A DNA stretch of 64,000 bases from Hyparrhenia diplandra (lineage: Eukaryota > Streptophyta > Magnoliopsida > Poales > Poaceae): contig JADLZK010009214.1 of assembly GCA_015847255.1 (NCBI GenBank), positions 1 to 64,000 on the forward strand, given 5' to 3'. A program made the translations under genes and the position numbers. This document shows positions 10,924-21,877 of this stretch, one piece after another (position 1 is the stretch's first letter; every line of letters starts with the position of its first letter). The notes beneath the pieces are model-generated. The model was not told the origin of the DNA and ran no database searches. It saw only the letters and a list, made by a program, of their open reading frames with translations.

Positions 10924-11912
10924 GAGCATTAGTAAACCGGTATGGCGGAAGATCTGAGTCTGCAGAGTTCACCTAAGATTAAACATCTGGTGTGGAGGGT
11001 TGCCCATAACAGCTTAGCTTTTTAAGTCAAATATCCATCGTAAAGGTATCAAACTCGACACTAGTTGTCCGATTTGCTCAAGGTTTGATGAAGACGGTGC
11101 ACACTGTTTTCTGAAGTGTAAAGAAGTACGTAACTGCTGGAGCCGACTGGGGCTTGAGTCCATCAGGGAGACAGTTGCAATCACTTCACTCGGGAGAAGC
11201 TGTTGTTAACGAGATCCTGAATCTGGGACCAGACATTTGCACACTGGTGTGTGTCTTGCTTTTGGCGATGGTGGGATGTGAGGAACAAGGTTAACGCCGG
11301 GGAATTGCTACCGGCTAGCCGGGAAATAGATTACTTGATTATGAAGACTGCGCATGATATTCTTCAGTCTCAGACTGGGTTTCCACAGAAGCCTTCACCG
11401 GTGTGTCAGAGCTGGTCGCCACCTCCCAGAGATATCCTGAAAATCAACGTGGACGGCGCATTCCAGTCTTCTACGAAGATTGGTGCGTGGGGCTTCATAG
11501 TTCGTGATGCTGATGGAGAGGGAATCCTGGCGGGTGCTGGCAACATTGGCCCAACATATGATGCGCTATTAGCAGAAGCATTGGCCTTAAAGCAAGCCAT
11601 CGAGGCGGCAGTTCAGTTTGGCATGCCGAAAGCTATTTTTGAATCAGACTCAAGCCTATTGGTGGAAGCAGTATGCTCATCAGAGCATGATCTATCGGTT
11701 GGTGGTAGAATTTTTCAGGATTGTAGGGAGCTTCTGCTCATGAATTTGCACAATTGGGGTTGAGTTGGGACCCGGGTCAGTACCATGTTTGGGCTGATCC
11801 CTCCCGGAGTTTGTAAGTCGTTGGAGTGCTCGCGATTCAGCTGAGTATGGTTCCGTTAATATAAAGCAGTGATGCCGAGGGCATGTTATCAAAAAAAAAA
11901 AAAAAAAAAAAA
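10924..11912 (+). mobile_element. L1-type LINE, 3' terminal part with poly(A)
   Basis: The sequence begins at the CACTA terminus with the zinc-binding region that follows reverse transcriptase in plant LINEs: WRKIWSLQSSPKIKHLVWR (about 10943-10998), then LDTSCPICSRFDEDGAHCF (11055-11112), with a frame change between. RNase H follows, and the copy ends in a run of about 23 A at 11891-11913. The upstream part of the LINE would lie on the far side of the CACTA element, outside the window, which means that the CACTA element inserted into this LINE. Confidence 0.85.
11251..11880 (+). pseudogene. LINE RNase H-like domain (RVT_3)
   Basis: A 170-codon open stretch (11251-11763) reads WSPPPRDILKINVDGAFQ (about 11413-11466), then AWGFIVRDADGEGILAGAG, LLAEALALKQAIEAA and IFESDSSLLVEAV. 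These give the expected D-E-D acidic residues of RNase H (D in NVDGAF, E in LLAEALAL, D in ESDSSL). A one-base shift near 11760 moves the C-terminal part (SWDPGQYHVWADPS-like, then DSAEYGSVNIKQ) to other frames just before the poly(A). The domain would degrade the RNA strand during target-primed reverse transcription. Confidence 0.85.
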
Positions 11913-11926
11913 AGAACACATGTCTA

Positions 11927-12175
11927 CTCATTGATCTGTCCTATAATATAGCGCATTCTAGGAATTTTAAGACAAACTAAGGGAGAACATAAAAGACCTA
12001 TGTACCCTCATTGCATTTCCTATTAAGACGCTATCATCAGCTTGATTAATGGTGATTGGTTGATAAATAGAAAGTATTTAAAGCAAAACTGGTTTTTGTT
12101 TTCTAGAATTCATAATACTTGAGGACAAATTTTGAATGCTAGAATACACTATATTATATTACAAGACGGAGGGAA
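11927..12175. mobile_element. Stowaway-like MITE
   Basis: The left arm carries cctataatatagcgcattct; the inverted right end reads ttccctccgtcttgtaatat and continues into atagtgtattctagca. The right terminus acggagggaa is close to the Stowaway consensus ctccctccgt. TA dinucleotides flank both ends (11925-11926 and 12176-12177), as expected for Tc1/mariner-type MITEs. It lies directly after the LINE poly(A). No coding capacity. Confidence 0.7.
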
Positions 12176-12487
12176 TATGCAACAAAACAACTCTTATATT
12201 GATTAGTGCGACTAATTAATAATACCTGAAAAAAAACCAACAACTGCTTCTGGAATTCTTCATAAGGGGAGCAAATAAAACGTGCGTCGTCGTACAGCCT
12301 CTTTCTAATGCAAGCATATATTGTTGTATAATCATAGTCAATAGGTTTTTTTTTATTTTTCAAAAAATAAGTATAACTATAACTATTTATGTTCCATAAT
12401 AATCCAGACACGAGGCGTGAACAGGAAATGAGCAACGTGAATCGTACACGCACGTGAGAGTTGACCTGAGATAGTAATTTCGACTAA

Positions 12488-12730
12488 GGCCTTGTTTAGT
12501 TGCCCAAAAGTTTAGAATTTTTCTAACTGTAGCACTTTCGTTTGTATTTGGTAAATATTGTCCAATCATGGACTAACTAGGCTCAAAAGATTCGTCTCGT
12601 GATTTACAACCAAACTGTGCAATTAGTTATTTATTTTACTAACATTTAATGCTCCATGCATGCGTCCAAATATTGATGTGATGGAGAGAGTAAAAAAATT
12701 CTAACTTTTGGAAGGTAAATAAACATGGCC
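12488..12730. mobile_element. Tourist-like MITE, copy 1 (TAA target duplication)
   Basis: Termini ggccttgtttagtt and taaacatggcc form an inverted repeat. TAA flanks both sides (12485-12487 and 12731-12733). The TAA-type duplication and GGCC termini fit PIF/Harbinger (Tourist) MITEs, and the internal phrase caaaagattcgtctcgtgat is shared with the next copy. 243 bp. Confidence 0.85.
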
Positions 12731-12845
12731 TAATGCTAATAACGCAGCCGCCGGCCGGCGCCCGACAGGCCCATGGGTCGTGTCACCGTGATAGGAACCT
12801 GGAACCGAATCGTGTCGTACTTGCTCACTAGCGGTAACAGAACAA

Positions 12846-13089
12846 GGCCTTGTTTAGTTCGCAAGTTTTTGCAACTCGGTGAACAGTAACTCATTCGTTT
12901 GTATTTGATAAATATTGTCCAATCATGGACTAATTAGGCTCAAAAGATTCGTCTCGTGATTTACAACTAAACTGTGTAATTAGTTATTTTTTTTACCTAT
13001 ATTTATTGCTCCATGCATGTGTCAAAAAATTGATGTGATGGAGAGAGAGTGAAAAAAACTTGAAACTTTGGATGTAACTAAACAAGGCC
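12846..13089. mobile_element. Tourist-like MITE, copy 2 (CAA target duplication)
   Basis: Same family, orientation and length (244 bp) as the copy at 12488, with cleaner termini ggccttgtttagtt / aactaaacaaggcc. The flanks are CAA on both sides (12843-12845 and 13090-13092), a variant of the usual TAA/TTA target. The two copies are only 115 bp apart and differ at scattered positions, mainly near the ends. Confidence 0.85.
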
Positions 13090-13139
13090 CAAGATATGGC
13101 ACTCCATGCGGTGGCTGAATAACACCTGCTTACGGAAAA

Positions 13140-13949
13140 AGGAAAACTTTTGCGTGCGTGCGTACTAGCGTCCTTCGAAAAAGAAAAAACTGGGCACGGA
13201 GACGGAGACGAAGCGTTAAAAAACACACCCCCACGGGCGGAATGCCGGCTTTTGTGCTCTCTGTAGCTGACGAACTCCTCCATCCTCTTCTCGATCTCCT
13301 CAACTCCTCTACCGATTTCATTTCTTTTTCGCTGAATCAATAGTTTTTCTCCCGATCTACTGATCCATCCTCTTTTTTTTTTTTTGTCCTGATTCCATCT
13401 CTTTAGCTCCAATCGTTGGATTCAATTTCTGTTTTACTGTTCATCTTCTTCGCCTCTTCTCTCCGAGCTCCAATCCGCTGCGTGCGCATCTCACCTACTA
13501 GTCCATCCTTCCTCCGCTGCTGCTCCCATCCATCCTTGTCGCATCCTCTCCATCCTCCCCTGCTTGCCTTCGTGGTTGCCATCCTTTCTCCGCTAGCTCG
13601 GTGGACATCTCGCCCTCCCCGCTGCTCCACGGCACTTGTCCCCCGGACCATTACGGGCGTCAGGCGTGTCCTCTTTATCGCGCAGGAGCCCCCTCTCCTC
13701 CTCCTCTTCACCCAGCACTTTCCTCCCGTCACCCTATCTCCTCCGCCTTCTCCTTTCGCTTCCGCTTGCTTAGCCTCGGAAAGGACGCTGCGGACCTGCC
13801 TTCGATCGCCGTCGTGTTATTCTTCTCATCCTCGATTTAGCTTCGTATTGGGTTTTTCGTGTGTTCTTCTTTCTCTGCCGCTATTGCTGCTCTCCATATG
13901 ATTTTCTTCTCCTCTTCCATATTTTTCCAAGCTCCAACTTCTTTCTTAA
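13140..13949 (+). other. C/T-rich leader, probably LINE 5' region
   Basis: Long pyrimidine-rich sequence (ctcctc, tccatcc and cgcctcc phrases) with open frames on both strands that reflect composition and match no family. The same C/T-rich character resumes after the MITE at 14256-14530 and runs into the LINE endonuclease, so it is read here as the LINE leader or a decayed ORF1. A host first exon cannot be excluded. Confidence 0.4.
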
Positions 13950-14252
13950 GAGCAACTCCGGTGGAGACCAGTAACCAAGTTCCTACTCTATTTTTAAGGA
14001 GTTTGAGTAAAAATGCAACTCGGTGGGGCTCCTAAATTAACTCCTATTTTTCAAGCCCTCCTAAAATCTAGTCCCAAACCCCTAGGAATAGGAGCCTCCT
14101 ATCCACTCTCCTATTCACAGATTCCACCTTTGAGTGCTTAATTTGAGAGTGATGGCTGGAGTTGGCAACAAATTTAAGCCCTTAAATTTTACAAGTTGTC
14201 TCTTAAATTGAAAATAGGAGTCCATTTTTTAGAGTGATGGCTGGAGTTGCTC
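13950..14252. mobile_element. Tourist-like MITE with GAGCAACTCC termini
   Basis: Termini gagcaactcc (13950-13959) and ggagttgctc (14243-14252) are perfect 10-bp inverted repeats, flanked by TAA on both sides (13947-13949, 14253-14255). Near the right end the phrase gagtgatggctggagttg occurs twice, at about 14146 and 14232, so the terminus seems to have been duplicated or the element extended. It splits the LINE leader. 303 bp, non-coding. Confidence 0.85.
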
Positions 14253-14582
14253 TAAGGCTGCTGCTCGCATCCTTCGCCTCCTTACGCCATGTCCAGCGCA
14301 ATCCTGGCTGTTCGCCTTCCTTCTTCCATGGAGGATGCTCCTCCCGATCCTCCTCCTCCCACGGCTCCTCTAGATCTTCTCAGTTCTGCTCCTGTCATGG
14401 CCACCATGGCTCGTTCACCTCACTCCGACATACGTGCCACCAATTCATTGGCACGCTACCGCTCCGGTGCTCCCGGCCTCCGCTACGGTGCAGCATTCCC
14501 TCAACGATGCGAACGCCACCGCCTCTGATCGGCATTGGCATTGACAAGGGCAATGACAATGACAGAGGCAACGCCACGACTA

Positions 14583-15775
14583 AAATGAGTCTTCTATCGT
14601 GGAATTGCCGGGGTTCGGGCGGGACCCTTCGCAGTCCCAAAATGCTTCATCTCGCCCGTCTCATCGCTTCTACGGGCACAATGGGTAATATTTATCTCCG
14701 AAAACCAGAATTCAAAGGTAACATCTACCGCTTTAAATAATCATTTCAATGTCCGGAAAGCACATGTTGTCCGTCCAGAAGGCCGGTCTGAGTGGCCTTT
14801 AGTTCTTTGTCAAGAAGTGAAGTAGAAGTAGATGTTATCGACTCTAGTCATCATTTAATCTTTGCTATGTGTTTTCGCAAGGCTCTATGTAAGAATTTTG
14901 GTCTAGTCTGTGTTTATGGAGATCCCCATCATATTCAAACTTCAAGCATTTGGGGTCACGTCCGTTCTTTTTTGTTGTAACTCATCGGACCTACCCATGA
15001 TCCGTATGGGTGATCCGAATGAGCTTATGAGTGTTAGTGAAAAGCTTGGGCCCGGACACTGCTAATATTCGTGCTATCTCTCAGTTCCTGTTGTCCGATT
15101 AAAGAATGTGGTCTTTTTATCTTGATTATAATGGCCCGGCTTACACTGGACTAATAAGTGCTTTAATGATTTCCCTACTTATGAAAGGCTTGATAGATTT
15201 CTTGCAAATACTGAATGGTGCTCTAATTTTCCTAATACTGTGGTTTATCATTTGCCCATGCTGAAAGGTGATCATGCTCCTATTTTAGCTGTTATTAACT
15301 CTGTTCAAAGGCACAATACCAAGCCGTTCAAATTTGAAAACTGGTGGTTGCTTGATGATGATTTTTACGATGTTGCGAGAACAAGCTGGAATAAATCTTT
15401 GAAAAGACCCTTCCATCTTAAAACCTATTTTCTTGCTAAAGACCTCACTAAATGGCAGAGAACCAAGCCTAAAAATTCTGTTACTCTTAAGCGTATCAAA
15501 GACCAGCTTTTAAATCTGCAAATGCGCCCCCCTGACCAGCAAAATCATAGCCTCCAGAATCTTCTTATTCATCAACATGAGGATCTTTTAGCCAAGGAAG
15601 AGGCCTACCACAGACAAAGATTCAAAAAGAACGGGGTCTGCATTTGCGGGGGACGTAAACACCGATTCTTCCACCAATCCATTATTAAGAGAGCCGGGGA
15701 AAAATACCATTGCCCACTTGCAAAACCCTCGATGGCTCCTACTCCACTACCCATGACCAGCTCTCTCACACGTTA
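14583..15775 (+). pseudogene. LINE endonuclease domain (EEP/APE type)
   Basis: The ATG at 14586 in MSLLSWNCRGSGG is the classic start of plant L1 ORF2 (SWNCRG). Downstream, in changing frames, lie an FISE-like block near 14690, VYGDPHH (14914-14935), a GPAYTW-like block near 15134, YERLDRFLAN (15182-15212) and the DHAPI motif (15271-15286), followed by FKFENWWLLDDDFYDVA (15330-15376). These are the substrate and metal-binding blocks of the endonuclease that nicks target DNA. At least four shifts break the frame between 14670 and 15240, after which a 178-codon open stretch runs to 15776. Confidence 0.8.
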
Positions 15776-15789
15776 GTGCTTACTTCAAA

Positions 15790-17160
15790 GATATTTTCGG
15801 ATGTGATCACGGGACTGCAAATGGAGACCATAATTGGCACCTTGAATTGGATGAAATCCAGATTCCTAAGGACGATCATTTCAGCGACGGTATTCCGGAT
15901 GAGCGGGAAATCCATGCCATCATAAAAAAAAACATGAGAAGTAATCTTTGCACCAAGTCACGATGGTTTAAATGTAGGTTTTTACAAAGCGGCTGGGGGA
16001 CTGGACAGGTAAAGATGTTTGTGATTTAGTTTCTAAATTTTATCACACTGCTATTATGCCTTCGGAGATCAATAAGACTCACATTGCTCTTATTCCCAAA
16101 GTAAGCAACCCTTTAACTCCTAAAGATTACAGACCTATTAGCCTTTGCAATGTTGCCTATAAGATTATTGCTAAATCTCTTGCTGATAGGATTAAAAATC
16201 ATTTGCCTCACATTATTTATCCTTCTCAAGCTGCTTTCATTCAAGGTAGGCACATTGCTTCTAACATTATTATTGCTCAGGAGATTATTCATGGTTTTAA
16301 TCTTAAAAATTGGAAGGAAAAAGCATTCTTTTTGAAGATAGATCTTGCTAAGGCCTTTGATAGAATTGAGTGGAATTTCATAGTTCAAGCTCTTAAACAG
16401 CAGGGTTTCAAAGATCACTTTGTACATCTTATTTATGCATGTATCTCCACCACTACTATGTCTGTTATCATTAATGGCACCCCAGCTCCTTCTTTCCATC
16501 CTAACAGAGGTGTCAGACAAGGATGTCCCCTCTCTCCTTACCTTTTCATTATTGCAGTCAATGAGCTCTCGATCAGGCTTCAACAACAGGCTAATGACCA
16601 TGACATCAAGGGTGTAACTCTAGGCCCGAATTGCCCTCCAATTCATTCTTTGCTTTTTGCAGATGATCTAATTATATGTGTGGCCAGCAACCTGAACAAG
16701 AAGCTTAGGTAAGATACAAAGAGCCCTTAATGACTTTTTGTGCTGCCTCAGGTCGGACTCTAACCTTACTAAATCTTCAATTTGGTTCAGTAGAAATGTT
16801 AAAAATCAAAGCAAGATTGATGTCAAAAATATTTTTCCGGTCAATGATCCGCAACCTAACAATATCTATCTTGGCCACCCTCTTATCTTCAATCACAATG
16901 ATAGAAACAAAGCTTATGATTTCATTCTCAATAAATTTAGAGCCAAATTAACTACTTTGAAGGCAAACAAGCTTAACCATGCTGGTCGCCTTACTTACAT
17001 CAACTCAGTGCTATCTTCCATTCCAATATATTACATATCAACTATTATTTTCAGCAAAAAATTCATCTCCAAAATAAATGCCATTACTCGAAAATTCTGG
17101 TGGGCGGGAGTAAAAGAAGAAAACACCTCAGTGTCTTTTTAGTTCAGATCTTGGAAGGAT
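15790..17160 (+). pseudogene. LINE reverse transcriptase (RVT_1)
   Basis: The 218-codon open stretch at 16056-16712 carries the RT blocks in order: INKTHIALIPKVSNPLTPKDYRPISLCNVAYKI-type entry, SQAAFIQGRHIASN (16213-16255), FLKIDLAKAFDRIEW (16330-16374), NRGVRQGCPLSPYLF (16504-16548) and FADDL at 16655-16669. The aspartates of KIDLAKAFD and FADD are the metal ligands. After a shift near 16715 the thumb continues in 16738-17142 (HAGRLTYINSVLSSIPIYY). Upstream, 15790-16055 holds the connector from the endonuclease in broken frames. The domain primes cDNA synthesis on nicked target DNA. Confidence 0.9.
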
Positions 17161-18964
17161 ATTTGCAGGCCCAAAAAAAAGAAGGAGGGCTAGGTGTGAG
17201 GGATCTGTTAACTGTCAATAGAAGCCTCATCCTTCATGCGGCATGGAACATCGCCACAGGTAAAAATCCTTTTCTCACTGCTATTCTCAAATCTAAATAT
17301 TTCCCTCAAACAAGTTTTTTTGGGCAGCTAAGAATAACACCACTAAATCTGCTTTTTGGTCCTCTATCATGCAAGTAAAAAACACTCTTGTCGATAATTG
17401 CACCATTCTTATCCAGAAAGGAAACTCAAGTATTTGGTCTACACCTTGGTGTGCCATATGGAAAGAAATACATAGTCATATCAAATTACCTATTACTATT
17501 GACAAGCTGCCGAACAATATTTCTGATCTTTGGATTGATAGTACTATGAATTGGGACACTAATTTCATTAACCAAGTTTTTTATGCTCATGCGGCTGCCT
17601 TGATTCATTGAATAATAACTGTGCCCTCTACTAAAGATGACAAAGTGATTTAGAAGCCTTCAATCAAAGGCACATGTTCGGCCAAGGAGGCCTTTCAATT
17701 CTTGAATAGCAACTTGCGGGTCACTCTTCCTCAAGAAGGTGCAAGAAGTATATCCCCTGAATGCAGGTCCATCCTTCAAAGAGTATGGAGGCATAAATTA
17801 ATCCCACCAAACATCAAGACCTTTGCCTGGAGATTAATTAGAAGAGCCTTGGCAACAGGAGAGAGAGCTGGAAAGCTCTCATCCAAAATTGATCAGAAAT
17901 GCTCCATATGTGAAGCTAATGAGAATGACTCTCATCTATTCTTCCATTGTCCCTATGCTAGAGCTGTTTGGTTCTCAGCTAACCCCTCTCTCAGATCTTC
18001 TCTTTTGCCAGACGAACAGGATGGAATCCAGCAAGCTCTGGCTTTTCTAATCACCAATTCAACCCCTAAAGATCTCTTGTGCAGGATAATTACCACCCTG
18101 TGGTTCATATGGCGAGCCAGAAATGATGCCCGTTTCAACAACAGGAGGTGGTCTATTTCTCAGGTCCATCACGCTGTGCAGGCCACTATTGACTGTATAA
18201 TTTCTTGCAATAGATTCGATTGCATTATTAAAGATAAATCGTGTCCTCAAGACACTCATCTTGCATCTCCTCAACATCGGTTAACGATGGACTTGCAGCA
18301 AAACATAATGTCCCCTGCAGATACCAGTGAGCAAAGAAATGCATAGGCTGATGTCCACTCATCAGCGTCGCTGTCGGGAGTGCCCGACAATTCAGCTTTT
18401 TGTAGGTACACGGTGTTGCTGCCTGGAGCTCGCATCTACACTGATGCATCCACGCATCAAGACAATACTTTTGCAGGTCTAAAGAAAGCAGGCTTAGGAA
18501 TTTTCATCCTTGAGCCAAGGCGAAATCTCAAGATCTTCGTTAAAGCACAGATCGACAACAGCACTTCGGTTTTTATGGCCGAAGCAGCAGCACTAATGAT
18601 TGGTGCTTGGTTCGTCTCTCTTCTTCATGTGGGAGAAGCTGTTTTCCTCACAGATAACAAGCCTCTTGCGGACTACTGCAATGGCCAGGACCTAGACAAT
18701 CCCCCACATTGGCAGATCAAGCCATACACTCAAAGATTTCTCAACTTTGTGTCCAACAGAAGAGTTCAAGTGCTTAAGATACAAAGAGATCAAAACATCA
18801 CTGCCCACTCACTAGCATCTCAAGCTTTCAGGCAAATTCGGAACTCTTGTAATATGATGTCTGTTAGCTGCAGCAATGTATCTCACCAAAGCATTTGCCC
18901 TCTATCTGTGGCAATGCATGATGTAGACTGGGGATGTATCTCCATTGCAGCCACATGCTGCTAA
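17160..18964 (+). pseudogene. LINE zinc-binding and RNase H C-terminal part
   Basis: KEGGLGVRDLLTVNRSLILH (17184-17243) is the conserved post-RT block. The zinc-binding region (zf-RVT) reads IKTFAWRLIRRAL (17813-17851) and CSICEANENDSHLFFHC (17900-17950) with a C-x2-C-x10-H-x3-C spacing. RNase H spans about 18429-18850: IYTDAS, then MAEAAALMIGAWF and FLTDNKPLADYC, which give D, E and D as catalytic acids. Open stretches are 17369-17611, 17702-18346 and 18380-18964, with shifts and one in-frame stop between. It ends 23 bp before the poly(A). Confidence 0.85.
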
Positions 18965-19229
18965 TAAAGTGGTTTGCCTTTTGTCCAAAAAAAAAAAAAA
19001 AAAAGAAACAGCTATTGCTTCTGTGCGTGGTGCAGTGAGTGAACAACCAGCGATTGCCGGCCGCCGGCGCGGAGTTTTCAGAGAAACTACTACAGGCAGT
19101 TTTTCCATCGGTTGCCTGATGCAAGCAATTAATGGCATATATATCCAGGTTGAAAAAAATGGCATCCACGACCACGACCTGGAATGTTTACAGATGTGTC
19201 AGGCCTCGCAAGTTGCTGCGGCTGCTACT

Positions 19230-19385
19230 TGGTACAAACACGCGCGGGGATAGGCCGGAATAGCGGGGAACGAGCCCTAGCTCGTTTGGTCGAGCGCTCC
19301 AGGTTAGAGCGACCCCACCCAGGCTCGAACCCGGCGCCCACCTCCTTTCTTACGAGTATCTGGGAGACTCCCCGTGTAAACATGT
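19230..19385 (+). mobile_element. SINE-like sequence with pol III box A and box B
   Basis: tagctcgtttggtcgagcg (19278-19296) resembles box A of a tRNA-type promoter and ggctcgaaccc (19322-19332) resembles box B. The rest does not fold as an obvious tRNA, which fits a tRNA-derived SINE head. The body beyond about 19385 and any target duplication could not be fixed. Confidence 0.4.
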
Positions 19386-19850
19386 GCATCGGGCCAGCCC
19401 GCCAGGCCCGGCCTGGGCCCGTCGGCCAACGGGCCATCGGGCCGTGCTTGACCAGTCCTCGGTGCCGGGGTCGGCCAGGGCCCAGCCCGTGGGCCGATTT
19501 TCGATGCGGGCCGCCCAAAAAGCACGGCCCAACAGTAGTTTTTTTTCATTTTTGTTTTGGTGAGTGGTGGGCTATTGGCCCGGTGGGCTGTTTTTTTTCT
19601 ATTTTTTGAGGAGATAGCTGATGGGTTTGGTGGCCCGGTGGGTACGTTATTTCTATTTTTTTGATTAGATAGCCGGGTTTTTTTTTTTTTTTTTTGAGGA
19701 GATGACTTTGGACCGGACCGTGCGGGCTGGCCCACGTGCCTTGGGGTCGGCCTGTGCACGGCCCACACCGCACCGGGCGGCCCGGCACCGGTTGCCTTCG
19801 GCTGGGCGGGCTCGGGCCGGGCCAAAAAAGGGCTCCGTCTTCCGCCACCG
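19386..19850. repeat. GGCCC-rich block, possible transposon end
   Basis: Dense gggcc / ggccc words (cgggccagcccgcc, aggcccggcctgggcc) occur at 19390-19530 and again at 19715-19830, separated by T-rich DNA with two similar phrases ggtgggctgtttttttt and gtgggtacgttatttc. The two GC-rich arms face each other, as in some grass hAT or CACTA ends, but no clean termini or target duplication were seen. Open frames here are compositional. Confidence 0.35.
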
Positions 19851-19928
19851 TGCCTCGTGCTTTTTGCTCGGGATTACCCCGTGTTTTTTTTTTTTAAAAG
19901 AAAAGGCCGGAATAGCATTTGGTGCTAA

Positions 19929-20296
19929 GGGCACTCCCAATGGTGTATTGATGATGATTTCTATACTCATTAAATGACTTGCCACAAAGGTAAAATAATG
20001 ACATGGCAACGTGATTAACGAAGAAAGAGAGCACAAATCATATAAATGGTTTCCTCATGAAGAAACCATGTCTACTCTTCACCCAATGCACAAGAAATCA
20101 TGAAATCGCCATTGGGAAGAAACCACTAGTTTCTAGGAGACTCATGTCACGTTTCTATTGGAGGAAGAACATAAAGTTGGGATAGAGAAAGAGAATGCAA
20201 TTATTACTTGAAGACACTTCCACCGTAGAAGATAGTTTTTATGGATGATTTCTTGTGCTATGGAAACCATGTCAGTTTCTTCCATTGGGACTGCCC
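19929..20296. mobile_element. Tourist-like MITE with GGGCACTCCCAATGG termini
   Basis: Termini gggcactcccaatgg (19929-19943) and ccattgggactgccc (20282-20296) are inverted repeats with one mismatch. TAA flanks both sides (19926-19928 and 20297-20299). Internally there are further inverted pieces such as ggtttcctc / gaagaaacc. 368 bp, non-coding; PIF/Harbinger type by termini and duplication. Confidence 0.8.
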
Positions 20297-20389
20297 TAAT
20301 AACATATTGTTAAGCAAATGGATATTGCAAGTGTGGAATGTAATTAACACCTAGGAAATTGAGAAAACAGGATAGGCTGCTGGCTCCAA

Positions 20390-20663
20390 TCCCCCCCCTG
20401 AGCCTGGGGTTGAGGTGGAGTATCCTGGGCAGGTCCTCGCCGTTGACGGCGGACAAGTCTTGTCATCGTATGGGATGCAAACTCTTAGGGTTTTCACCTT
20501 TGTTCTTATCCGCTTTATATCCATTCGGGTCTCAGTAAAGATATAAATCACCAAAGCTCATGGAATTATGTTAGTAAAGCCCCTAGTCTATGTGATTATT
20601 CATTTTAAGCCCTTATTTCATGTTTAGTTGACTATTAATATTATGCTATAACAGGTGTCAACA
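20390..20663 (-). repeat. Element D: partial 3' LTR
   Basis: Read on the minus strand from 20663 the sequence starts TGTTGACACCTGTTATAGCA and tracks the start of the LTR of element B (41995 onward) for about 210 bp, including aagagtttgcatcccatacg. It diverges near 20455 and seems truncated soon after, so the LTR is incomplete. A polypurine tract lies on its internal side (complement of agctcccccaagctt at 20664). Confidence 0.75.
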
Positions 20664-21877
20664 AGCTCCCCCAAGCTTACCCTTTGCTAGTCCCTAGCAA
20701 AGCCAAACTTAGCAATAGATCAGGAGTTGCTACAACGCTTTCACGCCTCCCAAGTACACATGCTTTCAAACAAAATTTCTCTCCAGATAAGAATAAACTT
20801 TTTCAACTTTCAACTTACCCATATTACCTTTAACCATGGAGCTTATAGCTTTTTCTTGGGATCTTGAGCAATTGAAAGATAGAACAATCAAGTCAAGCAA
20901 CATATCTCAAACTCTTTGTTCAACTGTCCTTCTGGAGTTTTTGCAAGTTTTCGAAATAAAACTCAAAGTTTCTGGTATGACTCTCTCAAGTCTCTCATTT
21001 GTGGTATTTGTGGATCCTCACTAAGGCAACAAGGTTGTTTTGCCTTTCTCTCATGATATGTGGTATTTTTGGACTAAGGCAGTAGGACACTATGCCTTCT
21101 TCTCTCTCACCCTATATCTAAGGCTTATATCTAGAGCTCATAGGTGGGAGAAAACTACATCTACTTACTAAGCATATATTGTAAGTTCAAGCAATGGATC
21201 CAAAGTCACGAGTCAGACTGATCAAGTGATGCATATATATGGGTGAATGAATATGGTGGTAAGTGATGGTAGGGAATGCAATGAATGCAATGAGGTGTAT
21301 CTCATGGATGAAGGGAAAGCCTAATTCTACTTTGGCTCCTTGAAAGATCTTCTCTCTTTGGAATTTGGAATATTTATGAGATCTTGGGTTGTATCTCTTT
21401 TTCTTTCTCATTTTTTATTTCATTTTTTATGGAGAGGCGGGCATCTAAGTACCCATTGTTTTTAGCGGACACTTGTCCATTTTTTAACTCTCCTTTATTC
21501 TTCTTTCTCTTTTTTTTATACAACCCAAATCTCTTTTGCAATAAACTTTTGAGAGATAGACAAGAGTAATGGAGCTTTGTAAGATATTGGCTAGATATGG
21601 ATGGGTGGAAGGGTGTAGGGAATATTTTTGGTTGTTCTATCCCAGGATAGAAGTAGAACATTTTTGGTGGATATATAATAGATGTAATATGAATGTTTAT
21701 GGTGGTGTAGTGGTGGATGCGTACTTCCAAGGTGGAAATAGCATATGAATGAATGGAGTCGAGTGGAGTAGAATGAGATGGAATGGTGGTGGAGTGTACA
21801 TGATCAGCATGACAAGTTTCTAAGGGTCGACAAAGATTGAACAAACTCAATGCAAAGCAAGCAGCCTATATATATGT
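20664..21877 (-). mobile_element. Element D: 3' internal part of an Athila-like Ty3 retrotransposon
   Basis: This non-coding stretch matches the complements of 40730-41994 in element B and the same-strand region 29334-30520 in element A: the gctagtccctagcaa phrase, the ggtggatcctcactaaggca phrase, the gtacccattgtttt block and the gacaagtttctaagggtcga phrase all recur in order. It is cut at 21877, after cctatatatatgt, by the LTR start of element C. The rest of D, expected right of C, is absent from the window. Confidence 0.8.

Larger units (their letters stand above)
13140..19004 (+). mobile_element. L1-type LINE with endonuclease, reverse transcriptase, RNase H and poly(A) tail
   Basis: The order endonuclease (14583 on), reverse transcriptase (to 17130), zinc-binding region (about 17700-17980) and RNase H (18420-18850) is that of plant L1 elements. 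The 3' end has aataaa at 18963 and 18 A at 18987-19004. No ORF1 (gag-like, zinc knuckle) protein was recognised; the 5' side is C/T-rich leader-like DNA from about 13140, so that boundary is approximate. I could not find a target duplication matching gaaacagctattgcttc after the tail. A MITE interrupts the leader at 13950-14252. The copy has several frame breaks but a long intact RT stretch, so it is fairly young compared with its neighbours. Confidence 0.8.

Noticed and set aside
13416..13901. 161-codon open frame as a possible host gene
   Set aside because: C/T-rich sequence gives a Ser/Pro/Leu-rich translation with no family resemblance, and the context is the leader of a LINE.
16113..16601. 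162-codon minus-strand frame in the LINE
   Set aside because: It is antisense to the intact reverse transcriptase blocks on the plus strand.
19278..19332. A tRNA gene
   Set aside because: Box A- and B-like words are present, but no acceptor stem, anticodon arm or full cloverleaf could be drawn; a SINE head is more likely.
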